From Desulfovibrio sp. (lineage in GTDB: Bacteria; Desulfobacterota; Desulfovibrionia; Desulfovibrionales; Desulfovibrionaceae): a DNA stretch of 64,000 bases. A model generated the notes under the pieces. It was not told the DNA's origin, did no database searches, and was given only the letters and a program-made list of their open reading frames with translations. Positions 30,510-39,330 of this stretch are shown piece by piece. The position numbers and the translations under genes are program-made. Every line of letters starts with the position of its first letter. Position 1 is the first letter of the stretch. The stretch is from the NCBI GenBank assembly GCA_017528345.1, contig JAFXOX010000046.1, positions 124,001 through 188,000 on the forward strand, given 5' to 3'.

Positions 30510-31136
30510 TTACTGCACGAGACTGCCGAGACGCTTCCAGCGGATACTTTTGAGCCCATCAGAGCCCCACGACCAATAGATACGCCAAGCTTTGGCTCGT
30601 ATGGATTCGCGGGTAATAAAGCCCCAGAAGCGGGAGTCATGCGAATTGTCGCGGTTGTCGCCCATGACAAAATAATGATTTTCCGGGACCGTAACAGGCC
30701 CAAAATTATCTCGACGTGCGACAATGTGCTCCTGATCGGTAAACTGAATGTACTTTTCCTTAACGGCCTCACCATTGCGGTAGAGCTGCTTGTCACGAAC
30801 TTCTATGGTATCACCGGGAACACCAATAATTCTCTTGATAAAATCCGTACTTGGATCTTCAGGATACTCGAAAATGACAATGTCTCCACGCTCAGGGTCC
30901 GGACCTCGGTATATATAGGTATGGGTGAAGGGAATTTTGACGCCATAGGCGAATTTACTTGCCAAAAGCTGATCACCCACAAGCAAGGTGGAGAGCATGG
31001 ACTCCGAAGGAATCTTAAATGCCTGAACAATAAAGGTTCGTATAACCAGTGCCAGAAGCAGAGCGATGCCTAGCGCTTCTGCATATTCACGGATCAGTGA
31101 TTTTTTGTTTTTCTGCTGCATATCAACGTCAGTCAT
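30510..31136 (-). CDS. lepB: Signal peptidase I
   Basis: 208 residues. It cleaves signal peptides from exported proteins at the outer face of the inner membrane. One N-terminal membrane anchor (ALGIALLLALVIRTFIVQAF) precedes FKIPSESMLSTLLVGD with catalytic Ser46, and FIKRIIGVPGD carries the general base Lys101; GDNRDNSHDSRFWG is box E. The start MTDVDMQQKN follows GAGGA; a 22-residue longer frame is less likely. It precedes the PFK-2-like gene. Confidence 0.94.
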   Translation of the reverse strand: MTDVDMQQKNKKSLIREYAEALGIALLLALVIRTFIVQAFKIPSESMLSTLLVGDQLLASKFAYGVKIPFTHTYIYRGPDPERGDIVIFEYPEDPSTDFIKRIIGVPGDTIEVRDKQLYRNGEAVKEKYIQFTDQEHIVARRDNFGPVTVPENHYFVMGDNRDNSHDSRFWGFITRESIRAKAWRIYWSWGSDGLKSIRWKRLGSLVQ

Positions 31137-31523
31137 AAACTCGTGTCCTCTTTTTTCCAGCTCCAAATTTTTGCCGAAAATCTGAATTGTCACTTCTACC
31201 AAAGTTGAGCCAAAATGTCACCACTCACTTCCTCCCGGCAAAAGGCTCTCATCTATACCAGGCAGAGGTTGAGGCAAAAGTGATACACAGAATCCTGGCC
31301 CATGACCAAAGAAGATTGTCCTTGCAAAATGAAGCTTAGGTCTATACAATGCGTGCCCTGTGTTGGACTACTGCGCACACAGGTTGCTTAGGCCCACATT
31401 TTGCTTTTGCGCAATGACGCCATACACCTGTTTGTCAGAAGAAGGAGCAGCACCTTTTTTTGCCTCTTCTGCCTTTTTTCGTCAATCAGCTCTTCCTGTG
31501 CGGGAAGATCCAGCGAGATCATT
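31137..31523. other. Divergent intergenic region between lepB and rpmE
   Basis: About 390 bases with no supported gene. It contains the probable rpmE promoter described separately and presumably a leftward promoter for lepB. Nothing else stands out. Confidence 0.4.
31322..31350 (+). promoter_or_regulatory. Probable sigma-70 promoter upstream of rpmE
   Basis: TTGCAA (31322-31327) and TACAAT (31345-31350) are separated by 17 bases, a good housekeeping promoter. The first downstream gene on this strand is rpmE, about 170 bases away, implying a long leader. Confidence 0.45.
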
Positions 31524-31736
31524 ATGAAAAAGAACATTCATCCCAAAGTTTACAATGCCACCATTGTCTGCGCCTGCGGACATGAAGAAAAAGTGCTCTC
31601 CACGAAGGGAGAGACCGTACACGTGGAAGTCTGCTCAGCCTGTCATCCTTTTTTCACCGGCAAGCAGCGTTTTCTTGACACAGCAGGACGTATTGACCGC
31701 TTCCGTAAAAAGTACGCGAAATTTGAGAAGAAATAA
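31524..31736 (+). CDS. rpmE: 50S ribosomal protein L31 (zinc-binding type)
   Basis: 70 residues. [20 protein letters not shown] at the N-terminus, then [28 protein letters not shown], are diagnostic for L31. Cys16, 18, 37 and 40 make it the zinc-containing (C+) form. The start is chosen at the conserved N-terminus; a longer upstream frame has no similarity. The gene is followed directly by the DUF1385 frame and prfA, an order known from other bacteria. Confidence 0.96.
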   Translation: MKKNIHPKVYNATIVCACGHEEKVLSTKGETVHVEVCSACHPFFTGKQRFLDTAGRIDRFRKKYAKFEKK

Positions 31737-31812
31737 GTTTTTTTTTCCTTCCCTTTTTGCGATTCACGCCTTCCTTTCCCAATCCATCGACGAACTGGAT
31801 AAAAACGAGTCT

Positions 31813-32766
31813 CTGAGTGTTCGACCTCTTGTTGGTGGTCAGGCGGTCATGGAAGGCGTGATGATGCGCAATGCCGATGTCTACGGGCTTGCCGTACGCA
31901 GACCCGATGGCTCTATTGTGGCCATCCGCAGGCCATGGCGCTCCTTCTTTAGCCATCCTTTTTTTAAGATTCCTGGAATCCGTGGCTTTCCCGTACTCGT
32001 GGACACACTCTACAACGGTGTTGGCGCCTTAAACAGAAGCGCGGAACTTGCTGAGGCCGATGCGAACCAGAAGGTAACGAGCCTGCAACTAGCCGTAAGC
32101 ATGGTTATCGCTGTGCTCATGGCTGTGGCGCTCTTTGTGCTTGCCCCCCACTTTCTGTCCCTTTTGATGTTTTTTCTCCATATCGGGGGCAATGTCGAAG
32201 GTTTTTCCTTTCACATTTGGGATGGATTTTTCAAGGCCTGCATTTTTTTCGGCTACCTCTGGCTGATTTCCCTGATGCCGGACATCCGCCGGGTTCTCTG
32301 CTATCATGGGGCGGAGCATAAAACCATTCACGCCTTTGAATCGGCACATATTGTCTCTCAAGCCAATACACGCCTGCAGAGCCGCTTTCATCCCCGTTGC
32401 GGGACAACGTTTCTGCTCTTTGTCATCACCTTATCTATACTGCTCCATGCAGCTCTGGTTCCCCCCCTACTTGCGCTCTTCTCGCCAGTAGGAGAAGTGG
32501 CCAAACACAGTCTGGGTATTGCCATCAAGCTTCTTTTGATTGTCCCCATCAGCTCGTTTTCCTATGAGCTGATCCGCTATGCCGCGAAACTTCGCCATAG
32601 TGCTGCCAGACGCCTGCTGCAGGTTCCGGGCCTTTTCCTGCAGAGACTGACAACCAGAGAACCGGATAGCAGTCAGATTGATGTGGCATTGGTTTCCCTG
32701 GCTGTTGCCCTTGATAGCTGCGACCGTAAACTTGTGGAAACCGTTTCCTATACTTTTCAAGACTAA
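31813..32766 (+). CDS. DUF1385 membrane protein (start codon uncertain)
   Basis: About 318 residues if started at CTG 31813. The conserved RPLVGGQAVMEGVMMRNADVYG, CYHGAEHKTIHAFE and SRFHPRCGTTFLLFV identify the DUF1385 (YqhQ-like) family, with about four membrane helices. The function is unknown. No ATG, GTG or TTG lies between the rpmE stop and the conserved VGGQAVMEG; candidates are CTG 31795 or 31813, ATT 31762, or the internal ATG 31849, which would remove conserved residues. The frame is open upstream through rpmE. Gene order rpmE-DUF1385-prfA supports a translation-linked locus. Confidence 0.75.
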   Translation: MSVRPLVGGQAVMEGVMMRNADVYGLAVRRPDGSIVAIRRPWRSFFSHPFFKIPGIRGFPVLVDTLYNGVGALNRSAELAEADANQKVTSLQLAVSMVIAVLMAVALFVLAPHFLSLLMFFLHIGGNVEGFSFHIWDGFFKACIFFGYLWLISLMPDIRRVLCYHGAEHKTIHAFESAHIVSQANTRLQSRFHPRCGTTFLLFVITLSILLHAALVPPLLALFSPVGEVAKHSLGIAIKLLLIVPISSFSYELIRYAAKLRHSAARRLLQVPGLFLQRLTTREPDSSQIDVALVSLAVALDSCDRKLVETVSYTFQD

Positions 32767-32793
32767 GTCAGCTCAAATAGCCCCGAGGACACC

Positions 32794-33861
32794 ATGTTTG
32801 CCAAACTTGAAAGCCTTGAACGCAAATACCTTGAACTTGAAGAGTCCCTCGCTGACCCCGAAGTCTTCAATAATCAGGAACGTTACCGCAAGCTGGCTAA
32901 ATCCCATGCCGATCTTGAGCCAATCGTTACCCTTTTCCGCAAGCATAAGGAACTTGCCAACGAAATCGAAGAGAATAAGCTTCTGCTCCATGATGAGGAT
33001 AACGAGATTCGGGAAATGGCCAAAGAAGAAATCCAGAAAGCTGAAGCACAGCTGCCTGAGCTTGAGCATCAGCTCAAGGTGGCCTTGCTACCACCAGATC
33101 CTCTGGATGAAAAAAATACCATTCTGGAAATCCGTGCGGGAACAGGCGGCGACGAGGCCACACTTTTTGCCGCAGACCTCTTCCGCATGTATACCCGTTT
33201 CGCCGAACTTCAGGGCTGGAAAGTTGAAATCTTAAGTCAGTCTGATTCTGAAACGGGAGGCTTTAAGGAAATTATCTGCCTCATTGCCGGCAATCGTGTC
33301 TACAGTCATCTCAAATATGAAGCAGGCACGCACAGAGTACAGAGAGTGCCTGTGACGGAAACCCAAGGGCGTATTCATACATCGGCGGCAACGGTGGCAG
33401 TTCTCCCCGAAGCTGATGAGGTGGATATTGAAATTCGCCCTGAAGATCTAAGCATTGACGTCTACAGGGCCAGCGGCGCTGGCGGCCAGCACGTCAATAA
33501 AACAGAATCGGCTGTCCGCATTACCCACATTCCCACAGGAACAGTGGTCACCTGTCAGGATGAACGCTCGCAGCACAAAAATAAAGCGCGGGCCATGAAA
33601 GTTCTGGCCTCGCGCCTTCTCGCTGCCGAGCGTGACAGGAAAAATTCCGAAGTTTCCGCTGACCGTAAGGCTCAGGTCGGTTCCGGGGATCGCTCTGAAC
33701 GCATTCGCACCTATAATTTTCCCCAGGGACGCTGCACAGATCACCGCATCAATCTCACCCTGTATTCTCTGGAAAAAATCATGCAGGGCGAACTCACGCC
33801 TCTCGTTGAAGCGCTGGCCACAGCGGCACAGACGGAAGCTCTCAAGGCCCAGGCTGAGTAA
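32794..33861 (+). CDS. prfA: Peptide chain release factor 1
   Basis: 355 residues. It releases the nascent chain at UAA and UAG. The GGQ motif sits in [26 protein letters not shown] sequence around residues 229-231, and the codon-recognition tripeptide is Pro-Val-Thr (about 186-188) in [16 protein letters not shown], the RF1 rather than RF2 signature. The start follows CGAGGA. It is 27 bases downstream of the DUF1385 gene and ends at a short convergent gap before lepA. Confidence 0.96.
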   Translation: MFAKLESLERKYLELEESLADPEVFNNQERYRKLAKSHADLEPIVTLFRKHKELANEIEENKLLLHDEDNEIREMAKEEIQKAEAQLPELEHQLKVALLPPDPLDEKNTILEIRAGTGGDEATLFAADLFRMYTRFAELQGWKVEILSQSDSETGGFKEIICLIAGNRVYSHLKYEAGTHRVQRVPVTETQGRIHTSAATVAVLPEADEVDIEIRPEDLSIDVYRASGAGGQHVNKTESAVRITHIPTGTVVTCQDERSQHKNKARAMKVLASRLLAAERDRKNSEVSADRKAQVGSGDRSERIRTYNFPQGRCTDHRINLTLYSLEKIMQGELTPLVEALATAAQTEALKAQAE

Positions 33862-33904
33862 GGGGTACCAAAAACGGTCACGTAAAGCCCCTGCTTCAGC
33901 TGTG

Positions 33905-35710
33905 TCAAGCGTCTTCGACCTTCAGGGCTGCTAGAAAAGCCTCCTGCGGCAATTCCACATTGCCCATCATCTTCATCCGCTTTTTTCCTTCCTTTTGCTT
34001 TTCCAAAAGCTTTCTCTTACGGGTAATGTCACCACCGTAGCATTTGGCCGTCACATCCTTGCGAAAGGCTGAGACGGTCTCGCGGGCAATGATTTTCTGT
34101 CCGATGGCAGCCTGAATGGCCACCTGAAAAAGCTGACGTGGAATCGTGCGTTTGAGTTTCAAGGCAAGAGCCCGCCCATACGGATAGGCACGGTCACTGT
34201 GCACGATCACAGAAAGCGCATCCACAGGCTCGCCGTTGAGAAGAATATCAAGGCGCACAAGCTTGGACTCACGATAATCAATGGGCTGATAATCCATGGA
34301 TGCGTAGCCACGGGTAACCGATTTAAGCCGGTCAAAAAAGTCGTAGACAATTTCGGCAAAGGGCAGTTCATAGGTGAGCACCACACGCTTGCTCGAAAGA
34401 TAATTCAAATTCTTTTGCGTGCCGCGCTTTTCCTCGCAAAGCTTCATGACATTGCCCACATATTCGTTGGGAACATGTATATCCATGCGCACAAAGGGCT
34501 CATACATGGCCTTGATCTTGCCGGCATCAGGCAAATGACTGGGATTATCGATGGACAGGGTTTCGCCACTGGTGGTTTCCACCTTATAGACCACAGAGGG
34601 CGCCGTGGCGATGAGTCCAACGGAAAATTCACGTTCCAAACGCTCCTGGGCAATTTCCATGTGCAGAAGGCCGAGGAATCCACAACGAAAGCCAAAGCCC
34701 AGGGCCTGAGATGTTTCCGCTTCAAAGGTAAAGGCGGCATCATTGAGCTGGAGTTTTTCAAGGGCGGACTTCAGGGCCTCATAGGCGTCGGATTCTGTGG
34801 GATAAAGGCCACAGAAAACCATTGGCCGCGCTTCCTTGAAGCCGGGAACGGCTTCGTTGGCAGGCCTATCCACAGAGGTGATGGTGTCACCAACTCTGGC
34901 ATGTCCCAGCTCTTTAATGGATCCGCAGAGAAAGCCCACCTCACCTGTGGAAAGCATCTCCACATCACGGGCTTCCGGAGAAAAAACACCAAGGCGCAGG
35001 ACTTCATATTCACGACCCGTATTCATGAGCCGAATACGATCCCCAAGGTGAATGGCACCGTCAAAAACCCGAAACAGTGTTACGACACCCTGATAGCTGT
35101 CGTACCAGGAATCAAAGATTAACGCCTTGAGGGGAGCCTTGGGGTCGCCAGAGGGCGCTGGAAGGTGGGTAACAATAGCTTCAAGCACGGCATCCACGCC
35201 CTGACCGGTCTTTGCGGAAACGGCAAGAGCTTCGCTGCAGTCAAGACCTATGGATTCCTCGATTTCCTCCTTGACACGGCCGACATCGGCACTTGGCAGG
35301 TCGATTTTATTGAGCACAGGAATCAGCTCGTGATCGTGATCAAGAGCGAGATAGACGTTGGCAAGGGTCTGTGCCTCCACCCCTTGCGTGGCATCCACAA
35401 CAAGAAGAGCTCCCTCGCAGGCAGCAAGAGAACGTGACACTTCATAGTTGAAGTCAACATGACCTGGTGTGTCGATGAGATTGAGCTCGTACTCCTGCCC
35501 GTCCTGGGCAGTGTAAGGAATGCGCACAGTCTGCGCCTTGATGGTGATTCCCCGCTCACGTTCAAGATCCATGCGGTCCAGATACTGCTCGCGCGCTTCA
35601 CGACCACTGACAACCTTGGTCAGCTCAAGGATTCGGTCTGCAAGCGTCGATTTCCCGTGATCAATATGGGCAATAATACAAAAATTTCTGATTTTCTCTT
35701 GTGCGGTCAT
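33905..35710 (-). CDS. lepA: Elongation factor 4 (LepA), ribosome back-translocase GTPase
   Basis: 601 residues. G-domain motifs: [15 protein letters not shown] (P-loop), [22 protein letters not shown] and NKIDLPSAD; the LepA-specific C-terminal domain ends with [25 protein letters not shown] and [16 protein letters not shown]. The start [12 protein letters not shown] follows GAAGAGG; an upstream extension lacks similarity. A PfkB-type kinase gene lies 43 bases upstream on the same strand. Confidence 0.97.
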   Translation of the reverse strand: MTAQEKIRNFCIIAHIDHGKSTLADRILELTKVVSGREAREQYLDRMDLERERGITIKAQTVRIPYTAQDGQEYELNLIDTPGHVDFNYEVSRSLAACEGALLVVDATQGVEAQTLANVYLALDHDHELIPVLNKIDLPSADVGRVKEEIEESIGLDCSEALAVSAKTGQGVDAVLEAIVTHLPAPSGDPKAPLKALIFDSWYDSYQGVVTLFRVFDGAIHLGDRIRLMNTGREYEVLRLGVFSPEARDVEMLSTGEVGFLCGSIKELGHARVGDTITSVDRPANEAVPGFKEARPMVFCGLYPTESDAYEALKSALEKLQLNDAAFTFEAETSQALGFGFRCGFLGLLHMEIAQERLEREFSVGLIATAPSVVYKVETTSGETLSIDNPSHLPDAGKIKAMYEPFVRMDIHVPNEYVGNVMKLCEEKRGTQKNLNYLSSKRVVLTYELPFAEIVYDFFDRLKSVTRGYASMDYQPIDYRESKLVRLDILLNGEPVDALSVIVHSDRAYPYGRALALKLKRTIPRQLFQVAIQAAIGQKIIARETVSAFRKDVTAKCYGGDITRKRKLLEKQKEGKKRMKMMGNVELPQEAFLAALKVEDA

Positions 35711-35753
35711 AGCCTCTTCCACATGGCAAAGAAAAAAAGATTGGGGCAAAGGC

Positions 35754-36713
35754 CTATAAAATCGCGGCGATTCTCTTGGGGAGTGGGCCAAAGGTCTCCT
35801 GGTAGCGCTTGGCAAATTCCTCTCTGGTAAAGGAATGCTCCTGTGTCCCCATCTTTTCGACGGTAAAGCTTGCCGTTACAGAACCCAGGCGTGCGGCACG
35901 GGGAAGATCAAGACCTGCAGCCAGGCCAAACAGAATACCGCTGCGGTGCGCATCTCCAGCTCCGGTGGGATCCACCACATTATCCACGGGAACAGGATCA
36001 ATGTGCATTTCTGTCCCGTCAGCGCCGTGTACGCTGGCCCCCTTGCTGCCCTGCGTTGTGACAAGCCAAAGCGTCCTGCCAATGAGTTCATTGGGGCTCA
36101 AACCGGTTGTTTTACAAATCATGTTGATTTCGTAATCATTGGAAATGAGCGCAAAAGAGCCCTCAATAGCTTCTATTAACTCCTCCTGCTTAAGCACAGG
36201 CAGCTGCTGTCCAGGATCATAGATGTAGCGTACACCATGTTCTTTATAAAAACGTGGGAGCCGCTGCATGTCCTGCATATTGCCAGGGGAGACAATAGCT
36301 ATGTCATGCTCAGGATCGAGTTTGGGGAAGCTGTAGTCTGCGGGCAGGCCCATGGCGCCAGGATAAAAGCCGGTAATCTGATTGTTATTGAGATCAGTTG
36401 TGATAAATCCCTGAGCGGTATAAATATCATCAAGAACACGGATGCCTTCCAGGGGAAGGCCAGCCTGCTGCAAATGTGCGGCATAACTGCCAAAATCCTT
36501 GCCAGCTGAAGCTATAATAATAGGTTTCTGTCCCAAAAGCGAAAGCGTATAGGCAATATTACCCGCACAGCCGCCGCGCCGCTCCTCCATGCCGTCCACC
36601 ATGAAACTCACATTAATGGTCCGCAAATTTTCTGCAAGTATATGATCATGAAAATGGCCAGGGAAGGTCATAATTCTGTCAAAAGCAAGAGATCCTGAGA
36701 TATAAATGGACAT
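35754..36713 (-). CDS. PfkB-family carbohydrate/nucleoside kinase
   Basis: 319 residues from an ATG preceded by CGAGGA. PfkB signatures: [10 protein letters not shown] near the N-terminus, [22 protein letters not shown], and [19 protein letters not shown] with the catalytic Asp. The fold phosphorylates sugars or nucleosides with ATP; the sequence is closest in feel to the adenosine kinase/nucleoside kinase group, but the substrate cannot be read from sequence. It is followed by lepA and is divergent from the WbsX-like gene. Confidence 0.87.
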   Translation of the reverse strand: MSIYISGSLAFDRIMTFPGHFHDHILAENLRTINVSFMVDGMEERRGGCAGNIAYTLSLLGQKPIIIASAGKDFGSYAAHLQQAGLPLEGIRVLDDIYTAQGFITTDLNNNQITGFYPGAMGLPADYSFPKLDPEHDIAIVSPGNMQDMQRLPRFYKEHGVRYIYDPGQQLPVLKQEELIEAIEGSFALISNDYEINMICKTTGLSPNELIGRTLWLVTTQGSKGASVHGADGTEMHIDPVPVDNVVDPTGAGDAHRSGILFGLAAGLDLPRAARLGSVTASFTVEKMGTQEHSFTREEFAKRYQETFGPLPKRIAAIL

Positions 36714-36894
36714 GATTTTCCTCGCACGTGCTGAAAGAACGGTGTGGCTATGCCAAATCCCAAACTGGCAAGATAGAACAAGCCTCTGCAAAGCGCAAGC
36801 CAGGCGATCTTCCAGCTGTTCAGCTATGACAAGGTTCGCCATGGCGAACTTCGTCCTCTCCCCAACATCTGCTCTGCTCAAGGTTTGCTAAGTC

Positions 36895-37923
36895 ATGGAA
36901 TTTTTTGCCTTTTATCTGCCCCAGTACCATCCCATACCGGAAAATGACGCGATCTACGGTAAGGGGTTTACAGAATGGGATAATGTGCGTCGGGCAAGAC
37001 CTCTTTTTCCGGGTCACTATCAGCCACACGTTCCGCATAAAATGGTTGGCTACTACGATCTCCGCAACGAAAAATTTCTCTGCTATCAGCACGATCTGGC
37101 CTATAGCTACGGCATAACAGGCTTTTGCTACTATTATTACAATTTTTCAGGCACAACGCTGCTGGAACAACCTCTGCGACTTATCCGTAACAACACCAGC
37201 ATCAAAAATCGCTATTGCCTGTGCTGGGCGCATCCTGGCTGGTACGACAACAGGGTTGGACCACAGGCCATTTTTGTCAGGCAGCACTATTCTCAAGGCC
37301 ATGCCAGACAGCTTTTTGCACAGATCAGGACGTATCTTGAAGATGAAAGATACCTGACCATCAACGGTCGGCCCTGCTTTTTGATTTGGGCTCCAGAACG
37401 CAATCCTCTCATGCGTGTCTATGCAGAAACGCTCAAGGAGGAAAGTCTACGAGGTGGCTTTAACGAACTTTTTCTGGCAGGTGTTGAAGCGTATGGGCCA
37501 ACGTCGCCTGAGGATTTCTGCTTTGACGCCATGGTCGAGTTTGCCCCCAATTGGCGTCCTGAAAATCACGTTTCTCTGCCTGATGAAAAACCTGTCCGGA
37601 TTGACTACGAAAAGACCTTGCAATTTATGTTGCATAAGGCAATTCCCCCCTACCCTCGCATCCGTTGTACATTTCCAGGCTGGGATAATACCCCGAGACG
37701 GGGCATGTCAGGCATTGCCTGCACTGGCACAAGTCCAGGAGCTTTTGCACAAGCCTTACGTTTTCTCATTCATTACACCCAGAAAACACTTCCGCCCTCA
37801 CTGCAATACATTTTTCTCAATGCCTGGAATGAATGGGGAGAAGGGTGTCACCTGGAGCCTGATGCAAAGCATGGAACTGCCTATATGAATATTGTGAAAA
37901 AGGCGGCGTCTCTAGGGCGTTGA
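36895..37923 (+). CDS. WbsX-like / glycoside hydrolase family 99-like protein
   Basis: 342 residues, no signal peptide. The N-terminus FFAFYLPQYHPIPENDAIYGKGFTEWDNV-type sequence and YYDLRNEKFLCYQHDLAYSYGITGFCYYYY are the hallmark of WbsX proteins, found in O-antigen and cell-wall glycan clusters. LFLNAWNEWGEGCHLEPD-like sequence near the C-terminus completes it. The reaction is uncertain; a glycan-modifying role is inferred from the family. Normally such genes sit among glycosyltransferases, but here none is adjacent. Confidence 0.85.
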   Translation: MEFFAFYLPQYHPIPENDAIYGKGFTEWDNVRRARPLFPGHYQPHVPHKMVGYYDLRNEKFLCYQHDLAYSYGITGFCYYYYNFSGTTLLEQPLRLIRNNTSIKNRYCLCWAHPGWYDNRVGPQAIFVRQHYSQGHARQLFAQIRTYLEDERYLTINGRPCFLIWAPERNPLMRVYAETLKEESLRGGFNELFLAGVEAYGPTSPEDFCFDAMVEFAPNWRPENHVSLPDEKPVRIDYEKTLQFMLHKAIPPYPRIRCTFPGWDNTPRRGMSGIACTGTSPGAFAQALRFLIHYTQKTLPPSLQYIFLNAWNEWGEGCHLEPDAKHGTAYMNIVKKAASLGR

Positions 37924-38052
37924 CAATGAAAGGGGGACAGCTGATATCAGCCCATGAAGCTGGTGTAGAAAAGCGTAAACGCTGGGAAAGATCGGTGAAG
38001 GACGTGAAGACCGAGAAAATGTCTTGTACATAACCCGATACAAGAGCAAGTT

Positions 38053-38071
38053 CCTGCAAAAAATCTGCAGG
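38053..38071 (+). promoter_or_regulatory. Conserved leader hairpin, copy before the 38107 gene
   Basis: CCTGCA (38053-38058) pairs with TGCAGG (38066-38071) around AAAAATC. A matching hairpin precedes the paralogue at 48403 in a similar 65-base leader. Confidence 0.45.
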
Positions 38072-38106
38072 GCTGCCGTTTCAACAATACGCAAGGAGTC
38101 TGCTGT

Positions 38107-38751
38107 ATGAAAGTCTTTGTTCAGAAAGTGTGGCTATTTTGCCTGACATTGTTGTTGTGTTCAGCATGGTACCTACCAAAAGGCGCAGACGCTGCCGATT
38201 TTTCACAAGCGCAGCTCAAACTCATGAGTACCTTCGTCAGCAATTTTACTGAGCTAGGACTCATGAATTTTGATATCAAGAAAGGGAGTTCCGGCAAGGT
38301 CCGGCATCTGGGCGGAGACCCCTCAAACCCGGAACTGATTCTCTTTGGCATCATGCATAACTACGTCAATAACTTTAAGAGCCGGATCAAGCCCTGCCCA
38401 ACCCAGGGCTGTGTTCACGGTCCACGGGTCATCGACGCCAAATACGTGGTGGAGAGCGTCAAGAAGTATTTTGACATCAACTTGAAAAACCCAAGGGTGA
38501 AGCAGTCAGACCAACCCTACTACTTTGACGGCAAACTATACCACTTTGCGGACACAGACGGTGAATTCGTCTACTATGCCGAGGTCAAACAGGCAACACA
38601 GAAAGGTGGCATCGTTCGTATGACAGGCGACATCTACAATGCCGATGACAAAAATGATCGTCCGTTTACCTTTGTAGCCACGGCCAAGCCCTACAAGTGG
38701 AACGGGAAGGATACTTGGGCGATCCTTTCCCTACGCACCACAAAGCGTTGA
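38107..38751 (+). CDS. Exported protein of unknown family, paralogue A
   Basis: 214 residues. Signal peptide MKVFVQKVWLFCLTLLLCSA with cleavage around ADA-ADF. The mature part has a helical start (FSQAQLKLMSTFVSNFTELG), a Cys pair in KPCPTQGCVHG and a beta-rich C-terminal half (YYFDGKLYHF, TFVATAKPYKWNGKDTWAIL). I do not recognise the family. It is about 79% identical, without gaps, to the product of 48403-49047, and both share a similar leader. It opens a run of exported-protein genes. RBS AAGGAG. Confidence 0.85.
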   Translation: MKVFVQKVWLFCLTLLLCSAWYLPKGADAADFSQAQLKLMSTFVSNFTELGLMNFDIKKGSSGKVRHLGGDPSNPELILFGIMHNYVNNFKSRIKPCPTQGCVHGPRVIDAKYVVESVKKYFDINLKNPRVKQSDQPYYFDGKLYHFADTDGEFVYYAEVKQATQKGGIVRMTGDIYNADDKNDRPFTFVATAKPYKWNGKDTWAILSLRTTKR

Positions 38752-39051
38752 CCTCTTTCCCCACAAAAGTCGGAGGATTTCGGGCCGAGGCAGGCATAGG
38801 CTTACGCTCCGAGACGAATTCCTGCGGAAACGAGACTCCCAGAGAAGTCTGATCTTGGTTTTTGCTTGCACATTCCCCTCTGGGGAGTGGTACGTCGGCA
38901 AATCCACCAGATTTTCCCACAGGCTTCACTATCTCTTTCAGGCTAACACAGCTTGCCTGGCGTCCAAGGAACAGGATTCGGCTGGAAAGGCAACTGTGTG
39001 CAGCAATCTCCGTGCCTTTGGAACATGGTTTGATATCTCATTTGGGAAAAA

Positions 39052-39083
39052 AAGAGCCCGGCAGTACGTTCTGCCGGGCTCTT
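39052..39083 (-). terminator. Strong terminator hairpin, better suited to the minus strand
   Basis: AAGAGCCCGGCAG (39052-39064) pairs perfectly with CTGCCGGGCTCTT (39071-39083) over TACGTT. Read leftward, it is followed by seven Ts; read rightward, only by TTATAATG. It may end the 38107 transcript on the plus strand, or a leftward RNA from the LuxR upstream region. Confidence 0.65.
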
Positions 39084-39219
39084 ATAATGTCATGCCAATT
39101 TGTAGCTCCTAGTTTTCGCGTCAGCTTCTCAACAGCGATATAGTTTTCGCAATCTCCTTCGAAAAACTTTTAGACACAAAAAAATTTCTGTAATTTTATA
39201 CAAAAAGCTTAAAATATGC

Positions 39220-39239
39220 AATACCTAACATTAGGTATT
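39220..39239. promoter_or_regulatory. Perfect palindrome upstream of the LuxR-type gene (possible operator)
   Basis: AATACCTAA and TTAGGTATT are separated by two bases. This 20-base dyad lies about 90 bases before the regulator start in AT-rich DNA, the place expected for an operator. It could also be a weak terminator, because TTTTCTTTTT follows. Confidence 0.4.
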
Positions 39240-39330
39240 TTCTTTTTGCTTGAAAAAGGCATACTTGAACCATAGAAAAAATTTTGAGAGTAAAACTCCC
39301 CTTTTTACGCATAGTTAGAGGTGAAAGGAC

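Larger units (their letters stand above)
38752..39330. other. Intergenic region upstream of the LuxR-type regulator
   Basis: About 580 bases with no supported gene. It holds a terminator hairpin at 39052-39083 and an AT-rich segment with a perfect palindrome at 39220-39239. Also CATTCCCC near 38868 can pair with GGGGAGTG. Open frames here look like noise. Confidence 0.45.

Noticed and set aside
37900..39000. Left-hand repeat of the tRNA-Ser end (att site)
   Set aside because: No matching stretch was found by eye near the left edge of the exported-protein run.
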